DNA of 64,000 nucleotides from Adineta steineri (Eukaryota; Rotifera; Eurotatoria; Adinetida; Adinetidae). Made by a program: the position numbers and the translations under genes. Shown here in pieces: positions 36,211 to 48,118 of the stretch (positions are counted from its first letter, which is position 1; each line of letters opens with the position of its first letter). The notes under the pieces are model-generated. The model searched no databases. It had not been told where the DNA came from and saw only the letters and a program-made list of their open reading frames with translations. The stretch covers positions 1 through 64,000 of the forward strand of contig CAJNOI010000351.1 in NCBI GenBank assembly GCA_905250115.1. Direction: 5' to 3'.

Positions 36211-39200
36211 TTGTTTTATTACTAATAATCGGAATAAAGTAAGACAATGGACAAAAACTAAAAGTACTTCTATTTTAATAATACAATCGAATTAGAATTA
36301 TATGTAAATTTATGAAATGAAAAAAAGAAGAGAAAATATCCATTCTTTCTTTTTTCAATTGTAGCCGACTGTTTTTTTTTGGGTTTAAAGAAACCATAAA
36401 GATTATTGTACTTTTATTTATATGAATTTTTCATGATGTATATATATATAAATGTAGAAGGTTATTACTCTTATTTGACGAACATAATTTATTAGAAAAA
36501 AATTAACGAAGCATATGATAGAAAAAAAAAATGTTTATAAAACATTTCCTTGTTATCAAGGTAAAAAAAATATAGACATTAGATATTTAGAAAAAAAAAC
36601 GTCTCTATAAAAGTTGCATAGAATTCTTCTTCTTCTTCTTCTTTTTTTCAAATTGACTTATCATGGATGTTACGCTTTCCAAATAGATCTACGCATGTTG
36701 TCTAGATACTTGTCGACTATCATTAATACAATAAGTTTAATTGAGTGTAGTGAGATTTTATTGTTCTTATATACGAGCGAAAAGATTCTAATATATCGAA
36801 TGAAAGACGACATATGCTTTATTCCTATCGAACTATGTTTCTATATACTAAAAACTGAAACGAACATGTTGACAATGATCGAATAATATTAAATTATATT
36901 TACGCTCTATCGATTATTGCTCATCTTTAAAGCGAAAGAAACAGTTATTCTTTTTTGACGCTAATACTCTAACTCAATCGTGTATAGAATGACACATGGA
37001 CGAGTATTGAGGAGAAATCTACGTTAAGTCTTATTCATTAATTGTTCTATTCTTTTCAAGAACAAACACATTATAATATATCAATTTACTAACTTGTATT
37101 ATTTTACCTCTTAATTGAATAGTGTTTAATTTAATGATAAATCATAATATTTCAATTAGGTATAAATTCTATTCTTGATCTTTTTAATTGTTGTTTTACC
37201 ACTAATGTATCAATCCAGACATTTATTGACAAGAACGATTTACAGCTGATTTAATCATTAACATTATTACCAAGTAAGTAATAGAAAAAGAATTCTTTTG
37301 TACTATTTATATATGCACTTAGAATACGATTCTCGCCTATATAATAAGAAACAAATATAGATTTATATGTTTTATGTTCTATGATTGTTATTGTATTTTA
37401 TATTGACATCTAATAGCCTGTCAACAAAAGAGATAATGAAAATATTCTCAAAGGTTATTTCTTCTAAATTTATGCTACATTTCACTTATGAAAGTATACT
37501 AAATTTAGAATTAAAGAAAAATTCATAATTTATCTAAACAAAAGATCGTATGCAATATTAGTTTAGTTAACATGTAGTGGAAGAAACGATAGAAAAAAAA
37601 TAATGAGACGTGTCTTTCCAATATTAATATCATGTTTCGTCAATGTTTGTTAGATTTTATGTATGTATCTATTTATCGCCTATATCTTTCTTGTAAAAAT
37701 GAGATAACAATTTGGTTAGTACAAATCATTATTTATTTATTTATTATTTATATTCATAAAATTTCTTTAATGAAATTAGAAAATAATTTCCATTTTCTTT
37801 TTTTGACTAATTCAATCGATGAAATGAAATGATTACTTCTAAAATATAGTATTATCTTTGAATGTCATGATGACACTGGAGATAAAAAAAGAGAGAGGGT
37901 GAGAAGTCAAAGATCCTTTATATCGAAAAAACTGATTTCCCTATCAGATTGAGAATGAAGAAATTGTGCCAATTTTATATAGAAAAAAAAGTAAAGATCA
38001 TTCTACTGATAATAAGAAATCTGATATATGTCACATAGATTGAGTGCTGTCAACAATTCGATACATTGATTATATAAGAAATTTATAAATAATTTTCATT
38101 CTAAGTAGTAACTAAATATGTCTTATCTTATCATATTATATTTTCAACAAACTATTTATTCATAATTGATTAAAAATAAAATTTCCAATGTTTATTTGAC
38201 ATAAATTTAAACAATCCGTATTTATCTGTTGTAAATTAAGTTAGAAAACTTGAATATTTAATACTTTTTTTTCCAATGTATTTCAGGAAATTAGAAGTAC
38301 ATCACGCGCTGCATTTGACTTCGCCAATCTTCCGCTATGACCCCTCGAACTTTTAATTATTTTTGTCAGAATAAGCACAAATTTCACGAAGTCTTCTAGT
38401 ATGGAAACCTCTCTACGATGTAATAGATGTACATGCGTAAGATAAAGATCATCTCTATGCCTAGACGCACTCCTACTAAAGATAATGAAACTATTGAATT
38501 ATGAAATTTAAAATAATATTCAAATAATACAATCAAAAGAAAATCTTTTTATTTTATTTGCTTGATTAGTCATTCATAGAAGTAATAAGTTTTAGTTCTA
38601 GTTTATTAGATATTCATTGTATTCTCGACATGATTCTTTTCCATATCTATCAGATCTTATAAAAAACTACAATCATCATTTGTTTTGAATATGTCTAATA
38701 AATCCTAATCAAACATATATCTTTTTTCTTTACAAAATTCGATAATAGAATAATAGAAAACAAAAACTATTCTTTTTCTAATTTACTATAGTATACAAAT
38801 TTTGAATTTGATTATGTTGAGAAGGAAAAGAATTTAATTATCATATGTCAAATTATACTACGTTTTAAGATAGAATGGCGTTTTTGTCTTATTCATTTAT
38901 TTGAAGTTTGAACAATCTATGCCAATCAAAGATCTTCAGACAAAAAAAAGACTATTTTATTTTACGATAGATACTTAAAAAATTAATTAAGCTATTTAAA
39001 TAAAAATAGATTTTATATAGATAAAAGAGTACACTTTTTTTTCATTTTTACTCAGTTTCATGGTTATCAATTATGTTAATTTCAAAAAAAAAATTTCATT
39101 TCATATCTTGTGTTACTTCAAACTTGTTTCCGATCAGGTAGACCAATGACAGCTTGTCATAAATGTTATTGTTGAGTAAATGAACTTGAATAATTTTTCA

Positions 39201-41468
39201 TGTGAAAAAACAAAATAGTAATATATATATAAGAGTATTCTGTCAACATTACGATCCCTTGCCCATACGATTGTAATATCCGGTTTCTTTGTCGTAAAAA
39301 TAATTCTTGTTTATAGAAACTAAAAATTTTTTCTCGCTTTCTAAATTACAGCCTGCAACTAATCATACATTTCCTTATTTCTTCGTTCATATTAATTTAG
39401 TAAATATATTGATGTAACATCAATGCTACATATATTAAAATGGATAGATAATAGATATATGAAAGATGATTTACTTTATTAAATAGAGAAAAACAAAATT
39501 TTGGATTTTAATCAATGATTTGTTGTTTATTTTGTAAATAAATAGAATAGTGAGTAATGATTGATGAATACAGAAATTAATTAGTAAGATTGATAAATTA
39601 GTTTCCAGATGATTTTTTTCTATGTATTATACTCTAGATATTTCGTTTGATGAAACTTTTGTTTTTCTACTTAATCATTCGATATATATATATATTGTAT
39701 TTGTATTTTAGTAACTGGGGAAAAAAANNNNNNNNNNNNNNNNNNNNNNNNNNNNNNNNNNNNNNNNNNNNNNNNNNNNNNNNNNNNNNNNNNNNNNNNN
39801 NNNNNNNNNNNNNNNNNNNNNNNNNNNATTAGTAAAGCACATAAGACGAGAATATACGCGAACATAATATCAAATGTATGATTTAGTTTTTTGTTGACAA
39901 AAATGACAAGTTTGTTAGATAATTGTTCTCATATAGACATAAATGAAAGACGACATTTTTAACGACCAAAGTAATATATCATGTCATTACAATGACGGAT
40001 ATGCCTTTTGTCAAAAACAAAACTGATTTGATGATTTGTTATATGGATATTTCTTTTCTTAATGATTAACATTCGCTAGAATATTTCATAGCTAGCAAAA
40101 GCATCCATTAAATACGCATTATTCTAATAGATAATTTAACCATCTTGCCATTGTCTAATAACCAATCATCACTTCATTTTAACCATTTTTTGTTTATAGA
40201 ACGACTAAAAATAGTTATATCAATTAGTTAGATAGATTACACATAAAATTTCACTCTCTATCTCATATATATATATATATAAGTAGAAATAACACTTTTT
40301 CTTATTTTTAAGAAATAAATTTTTCATTACTATTGAAATATTAGTGATAATTGTGTTATCATGTTTTGTCTATTTATATGAGTGGGAAAAATATTTTTAA
40401 GAACAATATCATGTATAGATTTCTAACCATTACGAACTAATCGATATGTGTGATCATAGTTCTAATGTGTATATATATATATTCTTTATTTTATGTTTTG
40501 TTCTATTATCATCCATCCTTTTTATTAAATTCAGAGCACACTTGAATAAAATAGAATTTCCGTTTGACATCAACAACAAAGTAATAGTAATAGTAGAAAA
40601 GAAATGCTATTCCGATTTGTTAAATTTTTTATTATTTTTCTTTCAAATCAAAACAAACTAATATATTGAATATTTTTATTATTATTATTATGTCAAAAGA
40701 TCAGAAATTCTAATTGTATGAATAATATTTGATAATCAAATGAAAATTGTATTTTTGGCACGTTCTTTTGATGACAAAATATATACGCAATATAGGTTCT
40801 ATTCGTTGAATCATCTATGAATATGCATGCATGTCTTGATTTAGTCAGTTTCTATCTATTGCGGTTGATTGATTTTTAAAGGCAAGTCATTTCTTTGACA
40901 TCCATTCGATTCATTCGTTTGCATCTTTCAACGAAAGAAACGACAAACGAGTAACATAGTTCTATATATATATATATATTCTCTATTGAGAATAATTGTA
41001 ATATTTAAAGAAAACAGACTTGTTCATATACGTGTCGTACCATATATAGATGTAGTTAACAATCAGTAGAGTGCTACTTGACTAAACTTGTGAATGACGG
41101 CGCATCAATAACAAGCAACAAAGACAATTTCTAGTTATATTTTGTAAATGAAGAAAAAAAAAGAATAGAATATGAATGATAATGATGTCTGTGTGAAAAG
41201 ATAAACATCCGTTTCTGATTAAATCATAAAATTTATTTATTAACAAAAAAAAAATAAAATTGGTTTACATTATATAAATGTTAAAGTTCATCCTATATGT
41301 AGTTAATTATTTGTAGAAAAAATAGCTATAAAAATGTGCGTGATCATATAGAAACAGTAAATATTAGACTTCCCAAGTCATTCGTCTATACAAATATAAT
41401 TGATTGAGTAAGTAATAAATCTGACAGAAATAGATCGAATTCGAATATTAAAAAACAAATAAATTAAA
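36211..41468. other. 5.2-kb gene-free region with assembly gap
   Basis: AT-rich throughout, with (CTT)n near 36628-36646 and (TA)n near 40264-40281 and 40962-40979. The patch 38285-38470 is noticeably richer in G and C and holds short frames in both directions (see findings). A TATAAAAA lies near 41324, about 145 bp upstream of the next gene. Confidence 0.45.
39728..39827. other. Assembly gap of 100 N
   Basis: Exactly 100 undetermined bases, the usual placeholder for a gap of unknown length. True spacing across it is not known. Confidence 0.99.
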
Positions 41469-42992
41469 ATGTTTTTGTTTTTGTTTCTAAAGAATTATAT
41501 CCTCGCTGTATTTTTGAACATGTTCGGCGAGATCGATTATTCCTTACCCAATCCTCATGGTTCATTATCTGAAAATTTACATCAACAATCCTTATCAGAA
41601 CAATCTCATTCTTCACAAAATTTTAATTGGCATTATTATTCAATTGATTTATTTCTAACTAATATTAGTATAATGTCAACATTTACAACTAACGATACAG
41701 TATTTCATCATACAAATGTTTCAATAAATGCTTCTTTAAATTCTGATAAAACATTATTATCATCATCATCATCAAATGATGAAGCATCGGATTATCTTCT
41801 TTATCTTATCATTCCACTTTATTCTCTTGTTTTTGTTATTGGTACAATTGGTAATATTTTAGTTATATTAACAGTTGTTACAGTTAAACAAATGCGTAAT
41901 ACAACAAATGCACTTATTTTACATTTAGCTATTGCAAATTTATCATTTGTACTTATGTGTATCCCACATACAATATACGTTTATGTTGTTCATTCATATT
42001 ATTTTCCTCGACTTTTATGTAAATTAGCTAATACATTAATGTATTTAAGTGCCTATGTTAGTATATATATTCTGGTATTAATGTCTGTTGATCGATTTCT
42101 TGGTGTCGTTTTTGCTGTTAAATCATCGAAATATCGAACTGAACGTAATGCACATTTAGCAGTTATTGTCGTTTGGTTAGTTGGAATTATTTTTTCTTCA
42201 CCTAATATGTAAGTCATTTTTTTTCTCTATTTCTTTCCATCTTTACTTAATAGAATCTATTAGACATGTCACGTTTTGTTTTTTATTTTTAGGATCTATT
42301 ACGATGTTTTACTTGCTAATTCTATAAATGATGTTTGGGTATGTTTATTTTCTGATGATAATTCATTTTTTAATACAACAAGACATGTAACAGCATATTG
42401 CTTTGCTATATTTGGTTTAATTGTTCCATTAATAATTATTGCGATTCTTTATGGTCTTATTATACAAGTTTTACGTCAAAATTCAGCAGGTAAACAAGTA
42501 GCAAAAGGTAAAAAACGTGTAACAAAAATGGTTTCAGCTGTTATATCATCATTTGTTATATGTTGGACACCTATGCAAATATATTTATTATATACACATC
42601 ATAATCATGTTATAATATTATTTGCAATTGTTTCTCAAAGTCTTGTTTATATATCAGCATGTATTAATCCTATTTTATATGCATTTTTATCTGAACCATT
42701 TCGTAAAGCTTTTAAACAATTTTTAACATGTTCAAAAATATATTTAAATCAAGATTTACCATCAAATCCGCGACGTAAAAGTTCATCATATCGTATTATA
42801 CAACAACAATCAGTAATAAGAAAAACTTCATCAACTGTATTAGCAAATGATCTTAAGAATAAAAGAACATCATCGGAGAATCATCAATATAGAATGAGTG
42901 ATTTAAATTCTGAAACGACATCAATAAGAAAAACATCGGAACCATTAAAATATAATCGATTATCACATACAAATACTTCTAGTAATAATTAA
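41469..42992 (+). CDS. Galanin/allatostatin-A-type peptide GPCR, 2 exons
   Basis: Exons 41469-42208 and 42293-42992 join in phase (donor GTAAGT) to give 479 aa; the Met at 41520 is an alternative start. A long Ser/Asn-rich extracellular N-terminus has several N-glycosylation sites (NTS-, NVS-, NAS-type). Seven helices follow: GNI at 128-130 in helix 1, DRF (208-210) in place of DRY, Cys184 and Cys264 for the loop disulfide, CWTP (337-340) in helix 6 and NPILY (372-376) in helix 7. The loop-3 stretch KGKKRVTKMVSAVISSFVIC is typical of galanin/allatostatin-A receptors. Helix 2 reads LAIAN, with Asn replacing the usual sodium-site Asp. The Ser/Thr-rich tail offers phosphorylation sites. Couples to G proteins; peptide ligand inferred. 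Confidence 0.88.
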
Positions 42993-44912
42993 ATAAAAAA
43001 CAACAATTTATTTGAACTTTTTTTTTCGGTGCTATTTCATTTCTTTATTTCGTTTTTTTTCCGTTTACCTTTAATTCAATATATATATACATACATATAA
43101 TAAAAAGTGATTCTGTAATGTTAATTGACAATATCAATATAAGTTTTGTATATATAGTTAGCATAATAGATGATGTCAATAAAAACATTGCACGAGTTTC
43201 ACAGAAGATTTTCTAATGAGTCTACATGTCAATCTACAAATTATAGGTTGAAAAATTTTATTAAATTAAGGTAATACTTAAGTGAACAATAGTTTTGTTG
43301 AGCATGTCAGTAGTGTTGTTGCCGGATGCACGACTTGAAAATCCGGAAAAAAGTAATTTTAGAGTCATGTCTCATTATTTAATGTGTTATTTTTTCTAAC
43401 TTCGAATATCAATAAGATTTCTATCTCTAATTCACTGAACATTATTTGGTATAATTTGACAATAGCTTGTAAATAAATGAAACAAGTATAGGTTTTAACA
43501 CAAATTATAGTATCTTAATTATTTTGAGAGAAAAAAATACAATTTTTCTGCAATATATAAGGTCAGTTCCAGCAGACTTACCTTAGGACAGGATTTATTC
43601 GTTATCAAATGAAGAAATAATTCTTATAAATCAATAATAAAAGTGAAACATCGTAGATTTTCAAAACATCAGAAATTTGGATGATCTGACAACACTCTAT
43701 GTCATACAGCTCTTATCTTTTTAATTGCTTTAACCAACAGGAGTAGTAAATATGATCTATTGATAAAACAAAGGTAAATGTTTCAATTTGTTGAGATAAT
43801 ATCCATTGAAAATATTGATTTAATGTGATCTTTTATTTTATAAATTCTATAGACAATATATTAGTTGACAAATGATTATATAAAAAAATATACAGAGCAA
43901 ACGAGTATGGAACTTAATTACATGTTCATCTTGAACAAAAAATAAATCTTCCTTTCATTTATTTGATTTTTATTGAGATAGATCAATTCAGAGTTTATAG
44001 CAAAATGTAACCCTGGCTATTAACATAATAAAGTCCTTTCATCTATCTGCTAATATATATACGTTCATTTTTTTTACAAAATCCTCATCTTTTTCTTCTG
44101 TTCTTCACGAAGGTAAACCATCTCATCGGTAATTTATTCAGCACAATTAGAAATGCAACAGTTTTAATTCTTATTGTTCTAACTCTCATTAAAGTAAATA
44201 TTTAATTCTATTAGTAAATGTAAAGTAGATTTAGTTACCTTTCTCTAGTTGCACATATATACTTTACCTAAACAGAAAATAAATTTATACGATTTTTTTT
44301 TTCATATATTTCTCAATGACTAATAATAAACGTAATGTTATCAATGCATTCATTTTGAATAGAATAAACTGGTTGTACATATCATTAATTCAAGAAAAAT
44401 GAGCTAATGAAAATGAAGCTTCTTCAAACTGAATTCAAAACAAAAGTAACAAATTTAACCGCCTTAAAATTATTCAGTTCCTAATCTATAAAAGTAGTTG
44501 GTTTTGTTCTCATTTATTTATAGAAATACAATATAAGTATAGGTCAATATTGATATATACCGAGTGCATGATTTAAAAGCAACTGGAAACCTTGACATGT
44601 TTTTTAATTGTCATTTGAATTATACATCGATAAGGAGAACTAAACTTGAAGATATATCAGTATATTTCACTCGCAGAATTTATAGCATTAAGATTGTAGC
44701 AATATCAATATTAACAATAATAATAAAATCATTTCTTATTACACATATTTGCTCATTTAAATATACAACAACGATATATTTTCTTATTTAATAATTTTGT
44801 TTTTATCTAATAATATTTCATATTAAACATCAAATTTTATTTACTAGTGGTTATCATATTATTAAAATTAATCAATATAAATATATTTGCTAGATAAGAT
44901 TTATACAAAACA
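42993..44912. other. Intergenic region with a candidate MITE
   Basis: Apart from the inverted-terminal element at 43311-43699 no gene is supported. An open frame at 44564-44791 on + is Ile/Thr/Tyr-rich with no splice partner. Confidence 0.45.
43311..43699. mobile_element. Candidate MITE, TAGTGTTG termini
   Basis: The left end TAGTGTTGTTGCCGGATG and the reverse complement of the right end AGAGTGTTGTCAGATCATCC share an AGTGTTGT core, and both sides carry a TTGAAAATC block further in. Flanks ATGTCAG and ATGTCAT could be a target duplication. About 389 bp, no open frame. The superfamily is uncertain (hAT-like termini). Confidence 0.4.
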
Positions 44913-45668
44913 ATGTTTATGTGTCGATTAAAACGCTTTTCCTATTCAAAAATATCGTCTTTTTTATTCATATTAATATCTATTTATCTATTATTATATT
45001 TACAACCATTCGTTTTACCCCATGATAAAAATTTAAATAGAACATATCAACATTTCTCAGACGATAATTTTACACGTTGTTTAATTCATGCAGAAAACGC
45101 TTTTAAGAACTTATCCTTACCATGGTTTCTTGCATTTGGTAGTGCATTAATGTATCATCGTTCAAATAATTTCATTTCCGATGATATTGATATTGGTATT
45201 TTTTATGATGATTTAATTAGAAATAATATTACAGAAAGGAAATTAATTTTAACTTTAAGGAAATTTGATTTTAAATATCTTAGAAGATATGGTCAAATGA
45301 ATAATGGAAAAGGATGGACATTATCATGTCCAAAATCAAAACTTCATTTTGGTATATTTATTTTTTATCGAATTAATTTTCAAATAGAAACAGATAAACC
45401 CTATGTTTGGTGGACAGCATCATATAATGGACCTTGTGCAAAAATGCCTTTTAAGAAATGTCGACGAGGATTTTTAGAGATTAATTTAGAAAAATTTCAA
45501 ATGTTTGGAAAATTATTTTATGTTGTTTCAAAACAATTTTTAATTGATCAATACGGAGAACAATGGATGATTCCACACAAATATAATTATGCTCAATCAA
45601 TCAAAATTATGCCTAATTTAATCGATAAACAGTATAATAGCGAATATTTTAATAAAGAAGATTACTAA
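44913..45668 (+). CDS. LicD/fukutin-like nucleotidyltransferase-fold protein
   Basis: A 251-aa single-exon CDS. The N-terminus is a type II anchor (hydrophobic residues about 15-33), then a lumenal domain. The LicD/fukutin signature is clear: WFLAFGSALMYHR (71-83) followed by ISDDIDIGIF (88-97), where the paired acidic residues bind metal. A WxxSCPKSKLHFGIFIFY-like second block follows. The family includes bacterial phosphocholine transferases and the Golgi fukutin and FKRP enzymes that add ribitol phosphate to glycans. Secretory-path glycan modification is therefore likely; donor and acceptor are not readable. It is shorter than fukutin (about 460 aa), lacking its N-terminal half, as many small LicD-family proteins do. 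Confidence 0.82.
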   Translation: MFMCRLKRFSYSKISSFLFILISIYLLLYLQPFVLPHDKNLNRTYQHFSDDNFTRCLIHAENAFKNLSLPWFLAFGSALMYHRSNNFISDDIDIGIFYDDLIRNNITERKLILTLRKFDFKYLRRYGQMNNGKGWTLSCPKSKLHFGIFIFYRINFQIETDKPYVWWTASYNGPCAKMPFKKCRRGFLEINLEKFQMFGKLFYVVSKQFLIDQYGEQWMIPHKYNYAQSIKIMPNLIDKQYNSEYFNKEDY

Positions 45669-45967
45669 GAAAGACATTGTTATAGAAATGAACTTCTAAC
45701 TATCATACATAACTCCTTTTGTTCTAATATGTTTCATACTGATAATTTACAATATATATATCTACTGCTTATAGTGTTTTTTTAAAAAATTCATTGAAGT
45801 TTGAAGAAAAAAAACGTCTTAGTCCTTCTATAATGAATCTTGATATTTAGAAAAATATGTATTCAAAACAAGGATCATATATTGAATATCAAATGAAAAT
45901 AAAGAAAAAGTACGCACAAGACTAATAAACATGCATAAAGTCGATCAATCAAAATGATTAAGTAACG
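45669..45967. other. Short spacer
   Basis: No gene or clear signal before the left inverted repeat at 45968. Confidence 0.4.
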
Positions 45968-46094
45968 TGCAGGCAATGTAAAAATCGAGTGAAATTTATT
46001 TTTGATTTTTTCATACGTGAATCGATAAAGCGTGACCTGCTGATGACGATGAACTATTTTTCTGGCTTTTTTTGAAGGTGTTTTCTAGCCAAAA
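45968..46094 (+). repeat. Left arm of a ~125-bp inverted repeat pair
   Basis: Read on +, this segment aligns with the reverse complement of 47994-48118 over nearly its whole length with scattered substitutions. Shared landmarks are GCAGGCAATGTA, AAATCGAGTGAA, CTGCTGATGAC and ATGAACTA. A GT/CA hairpin begins exactly where the similarity ends. Confidence 0.85.
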
Positions 46095-46141
46095 ATGGAT
46101 GTGGGCGTGCAATAGGAATAGCCACCCACACCCACTCATCC
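46094..46141. repeat. GT/CA hairpin repeat (copy 13)
   Basis: ATGGATGTGGGCGTGCAATA faces TAGCCACCCACACCCACTCAT. It abuts the inner edge of the left inverted-repeat arm. Confidence 0.65.
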
Positions 46142-46295
46142 TAAAACTGAGCGCTTCTTCATATACCAGTTCGTTATTCTTTTTGTTCATGCTTTAATTT
46201 GTTTTTATTTTATTGTATAAAGAAAAAGTAGATAAAAACATGTATAAAATAGTTTACGATAAGATTAAGATATAAGAATTTGTCTTTGACAATTA

Positions 46296-46928
46296 TCAAA
46301 ATAATATATTTGGTATGAGAGCTAGGATGGCACCTCGCGCTTTGATTTGTGTCATACCAGCAGCTTTGGCAAACATATCCGAGACGAAAGTTTGACAATT
46401 AATTTTATTGCCACTTGGTAATACGGCTAGATAGGTATATTTTTCAAATGCTTTTGCATAATCTCGTAATGTTTCATCGCTGACAGATGATGATCTTCCT
46501 GGCTCTAACTTTGTCCATGAAAATCGTTTACAGTGGCTTTTGTATTTTGTTGGATTATTGTGTTCCGATATGATACTAATTTCGATCCGCTGTTTTGACC
46601 CACCTAATTCATAGATAATTCCATCAATCTGAATACACCAATGATATACATCAGAACCGGGCACAAACGTCAAACTAAATGGTTGATCACTAAGACTTCG
46701 TCTACCAATCCAAATACCATTATCTAAATCGTGTAGCGAACCAATGAAACCATTGATCATGTTTCGAGGCATACGTAGTGGATTTAAATCTGCAACGTCC
46801 ATTTCCCATGAATATTTCGCTTCATCTTTGTCACCTGCTAATGCAAAAGTAGCACCACGAATCGCACCATATCCAAAACCAGCAATAGGTACACGTTTGA
46901 CAATATCGAAAAGTTTTCGTTCAGCCAT
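46296..46928 (-). CDS. His/Cys papain-fold-like protein (LRAT/NlpC-P60/PPPDE type)
   Basis: A 210-aa intronless CDS. It has no signal peptide. A His in VYHWCIQIDG (His96) begins a strand-rich block, and a Cys in INCQTFVSDM (Cys178) follows about 80 residues later. This His-first, Cys-second order with NC(Q/E)xF is the circularly permuted papain fold used by LRAT-, NlpC/P60- and PPPDE-type acyltransferases and peptidases. An N-terminal Gly-rich segment (AGFGYGAIRGATFALAG) could contact membranes. Assignment to the fold is by motif only. A TATA box on the minus strand lies at 47018-47011. Codons are GC-richer than the surroundings, and the gene lies wholly between two inverted-repeat arms. Confidence 0.68.
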   Translation of the reverse strand: MAERKLFDIVKRVPIAGFGYGAIRGATFALAGDKDEAKYSWEMDVADLNPLRMPRNMINGFIGSLHDLDNGIWIGRRSLSDQPFSLTFVPGSDVYHWCIQIDGIIYELGGSKQRIEISIISEHNNPTKYKSHCKRFSWTKLEPGRSSSVSDETLRDYAKAFEKYTYLAVLPSGNKINCQTFVSDMFAKAAGMTQIKARGAILALIPNILF

Positions 46929-47010
46929 TTGATATTTTGCTTATTCTCAGTTCGTTTTATTACAAATAAACCAAATATGATCTCACAAATGGATGTTCTG
47001 CGATCACTAC

Positions 47011-47018
47011 CTTTTATA
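47011..47018 (-). promoter_or_regulatory. TATA box for the His/Cys gene
   Basis: On the minus strand this reads TATAAAAG, followed by GTAGTGATC. It is 83-90 bp upstream of the start codon at 46928, a normal distance for a short 5' leader. Confidence 0.5.
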
Positions 47019-47388
47019 TGGTATCAGTCTATGGCTTAAGCGGCATTTTCCCAGCCGTTTTGTAAGTTTTTTTTTGAAATTAATAACTATTATGATGAAA
47101 GACAATTGTTTTTTTTCCATTTAGTCATAACTATTGTAAAAAAAAACATGGCACCATCACAGACGAGAAAAATCTCTCATGAGAAAAAAACATATTTTAT
47201 TTACTTTATAATACCTGACAGAACAAAAAAGAAAGAAATTTTTCTGTATGACTGATGTTTTTCATCGTCATGGATTTTTTACTTCTTGATCATAATTACT
47301 ATAGAAAAAAAGAACTGTATAATGATGAAATAAAATATTTTCAAAGGAGAGTTGGATTTTTACATTATTAACACATTCGACGAGACGA

Positions 47389-47427
47389 GCGTGTGTGGCT
47401 GTTTCTATTGCATAAACACCCACACTT
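47389..47427. repeat. GT/CA hairpin repeat (copy 14)
   Basis: GCGTGTGTGGCTGTTT faces AAACACCCACACT across an 11-base loop. Confidence 0.55.
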
Positions 47428-47993
47428 AACGAAAAGTGAAAATCGTAAGAGGAATTATGTAAAGGAAATATAAACAAAATTATCGTATATGCTTATAGAT
47501 CAGATTTAGAAAAAGAATTTTCTAAAAACCCTTTTTAGATCATTTAACGAGCATACATTTTCAGAGCATGCTCATCCGATTTGCCATTGAATTTTATTAT
47601 TGTAATCAAATTTTTATTTGATTTGAATGAAAAATACATGTGTTACATCAAAGTGACCTCGCCGATGTTCGTATACCATAAGTAAAACGAATTCTTCTCC
47701 CCGGAGAAAACAGAACAAAATAAAAACGATGTGTATTTTTATAGGAGTTATTATGAGGATTCAAAGAAAAAAAGATTGACTCTCTCACTTCCCAAAAAAA
47801 ACTAGATAGGTTTGCTAAATCAATCTATCAGTACTGTAGTGAAAAGTATTAGAAGTGGCACCTTAAAAAGAATTCTTGAGTTAAAACCGATTTCAGAGCT
47901 TTTCTAGAATTAATTTTTGATGCTGAATCTGAAAATAATATTTTCTAAAAGTTTCAAGAAAGAGACATAGTGATTGTCCAAGTATTTTGTGGT

Positions 47994-48118
47994 TTTTGAC
48001 TAGGAAACAGCTTCAAAAAAGCCGGAGAAGTAGTTCATTGTCATCAGCAGCTCACGCTCTATCGATTGATATATGAAAAAACAAAAATAAGCTTCACTCG
48101 ATTTCTACATTGCCTGCA
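47994..48118 (-). repeat. Right arm of the ~125-bp inverted repeat pair
   Basis: Read on the minus strand it matches 45968-46094. The two arms enclose about 1.9 kb that includes the whole His/Cys gene and its promoter. Confidence 0.85.

Larger units (their letters stand above)
46929..47993. other. Interior of the inverted-repeat-bounded segment, upstream of the His/Cys gene
   Basis: Carries the minus-strand TATA box and a GT/CA hairpin (47389-47427). No other gene seen. Confidence 0.45.

Noticed and set aside
36614..36886. Open frame with a poly-Leu, signal-peptide-like start
   Set aside because: The Leu run is a (CTT)n microsatellite, the first codon is TTG rather than ATG, and no splice partner is visible.
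39647..39865. Frames running through the run of N
   Set aside because: They exist only because N codons are not read as stops.
47268..47477. 69-codon minus-strand frame over a hairpin
   Set aside because: It spans hairpin copy 14 and has no supporting splice sites or recognisable sequence.
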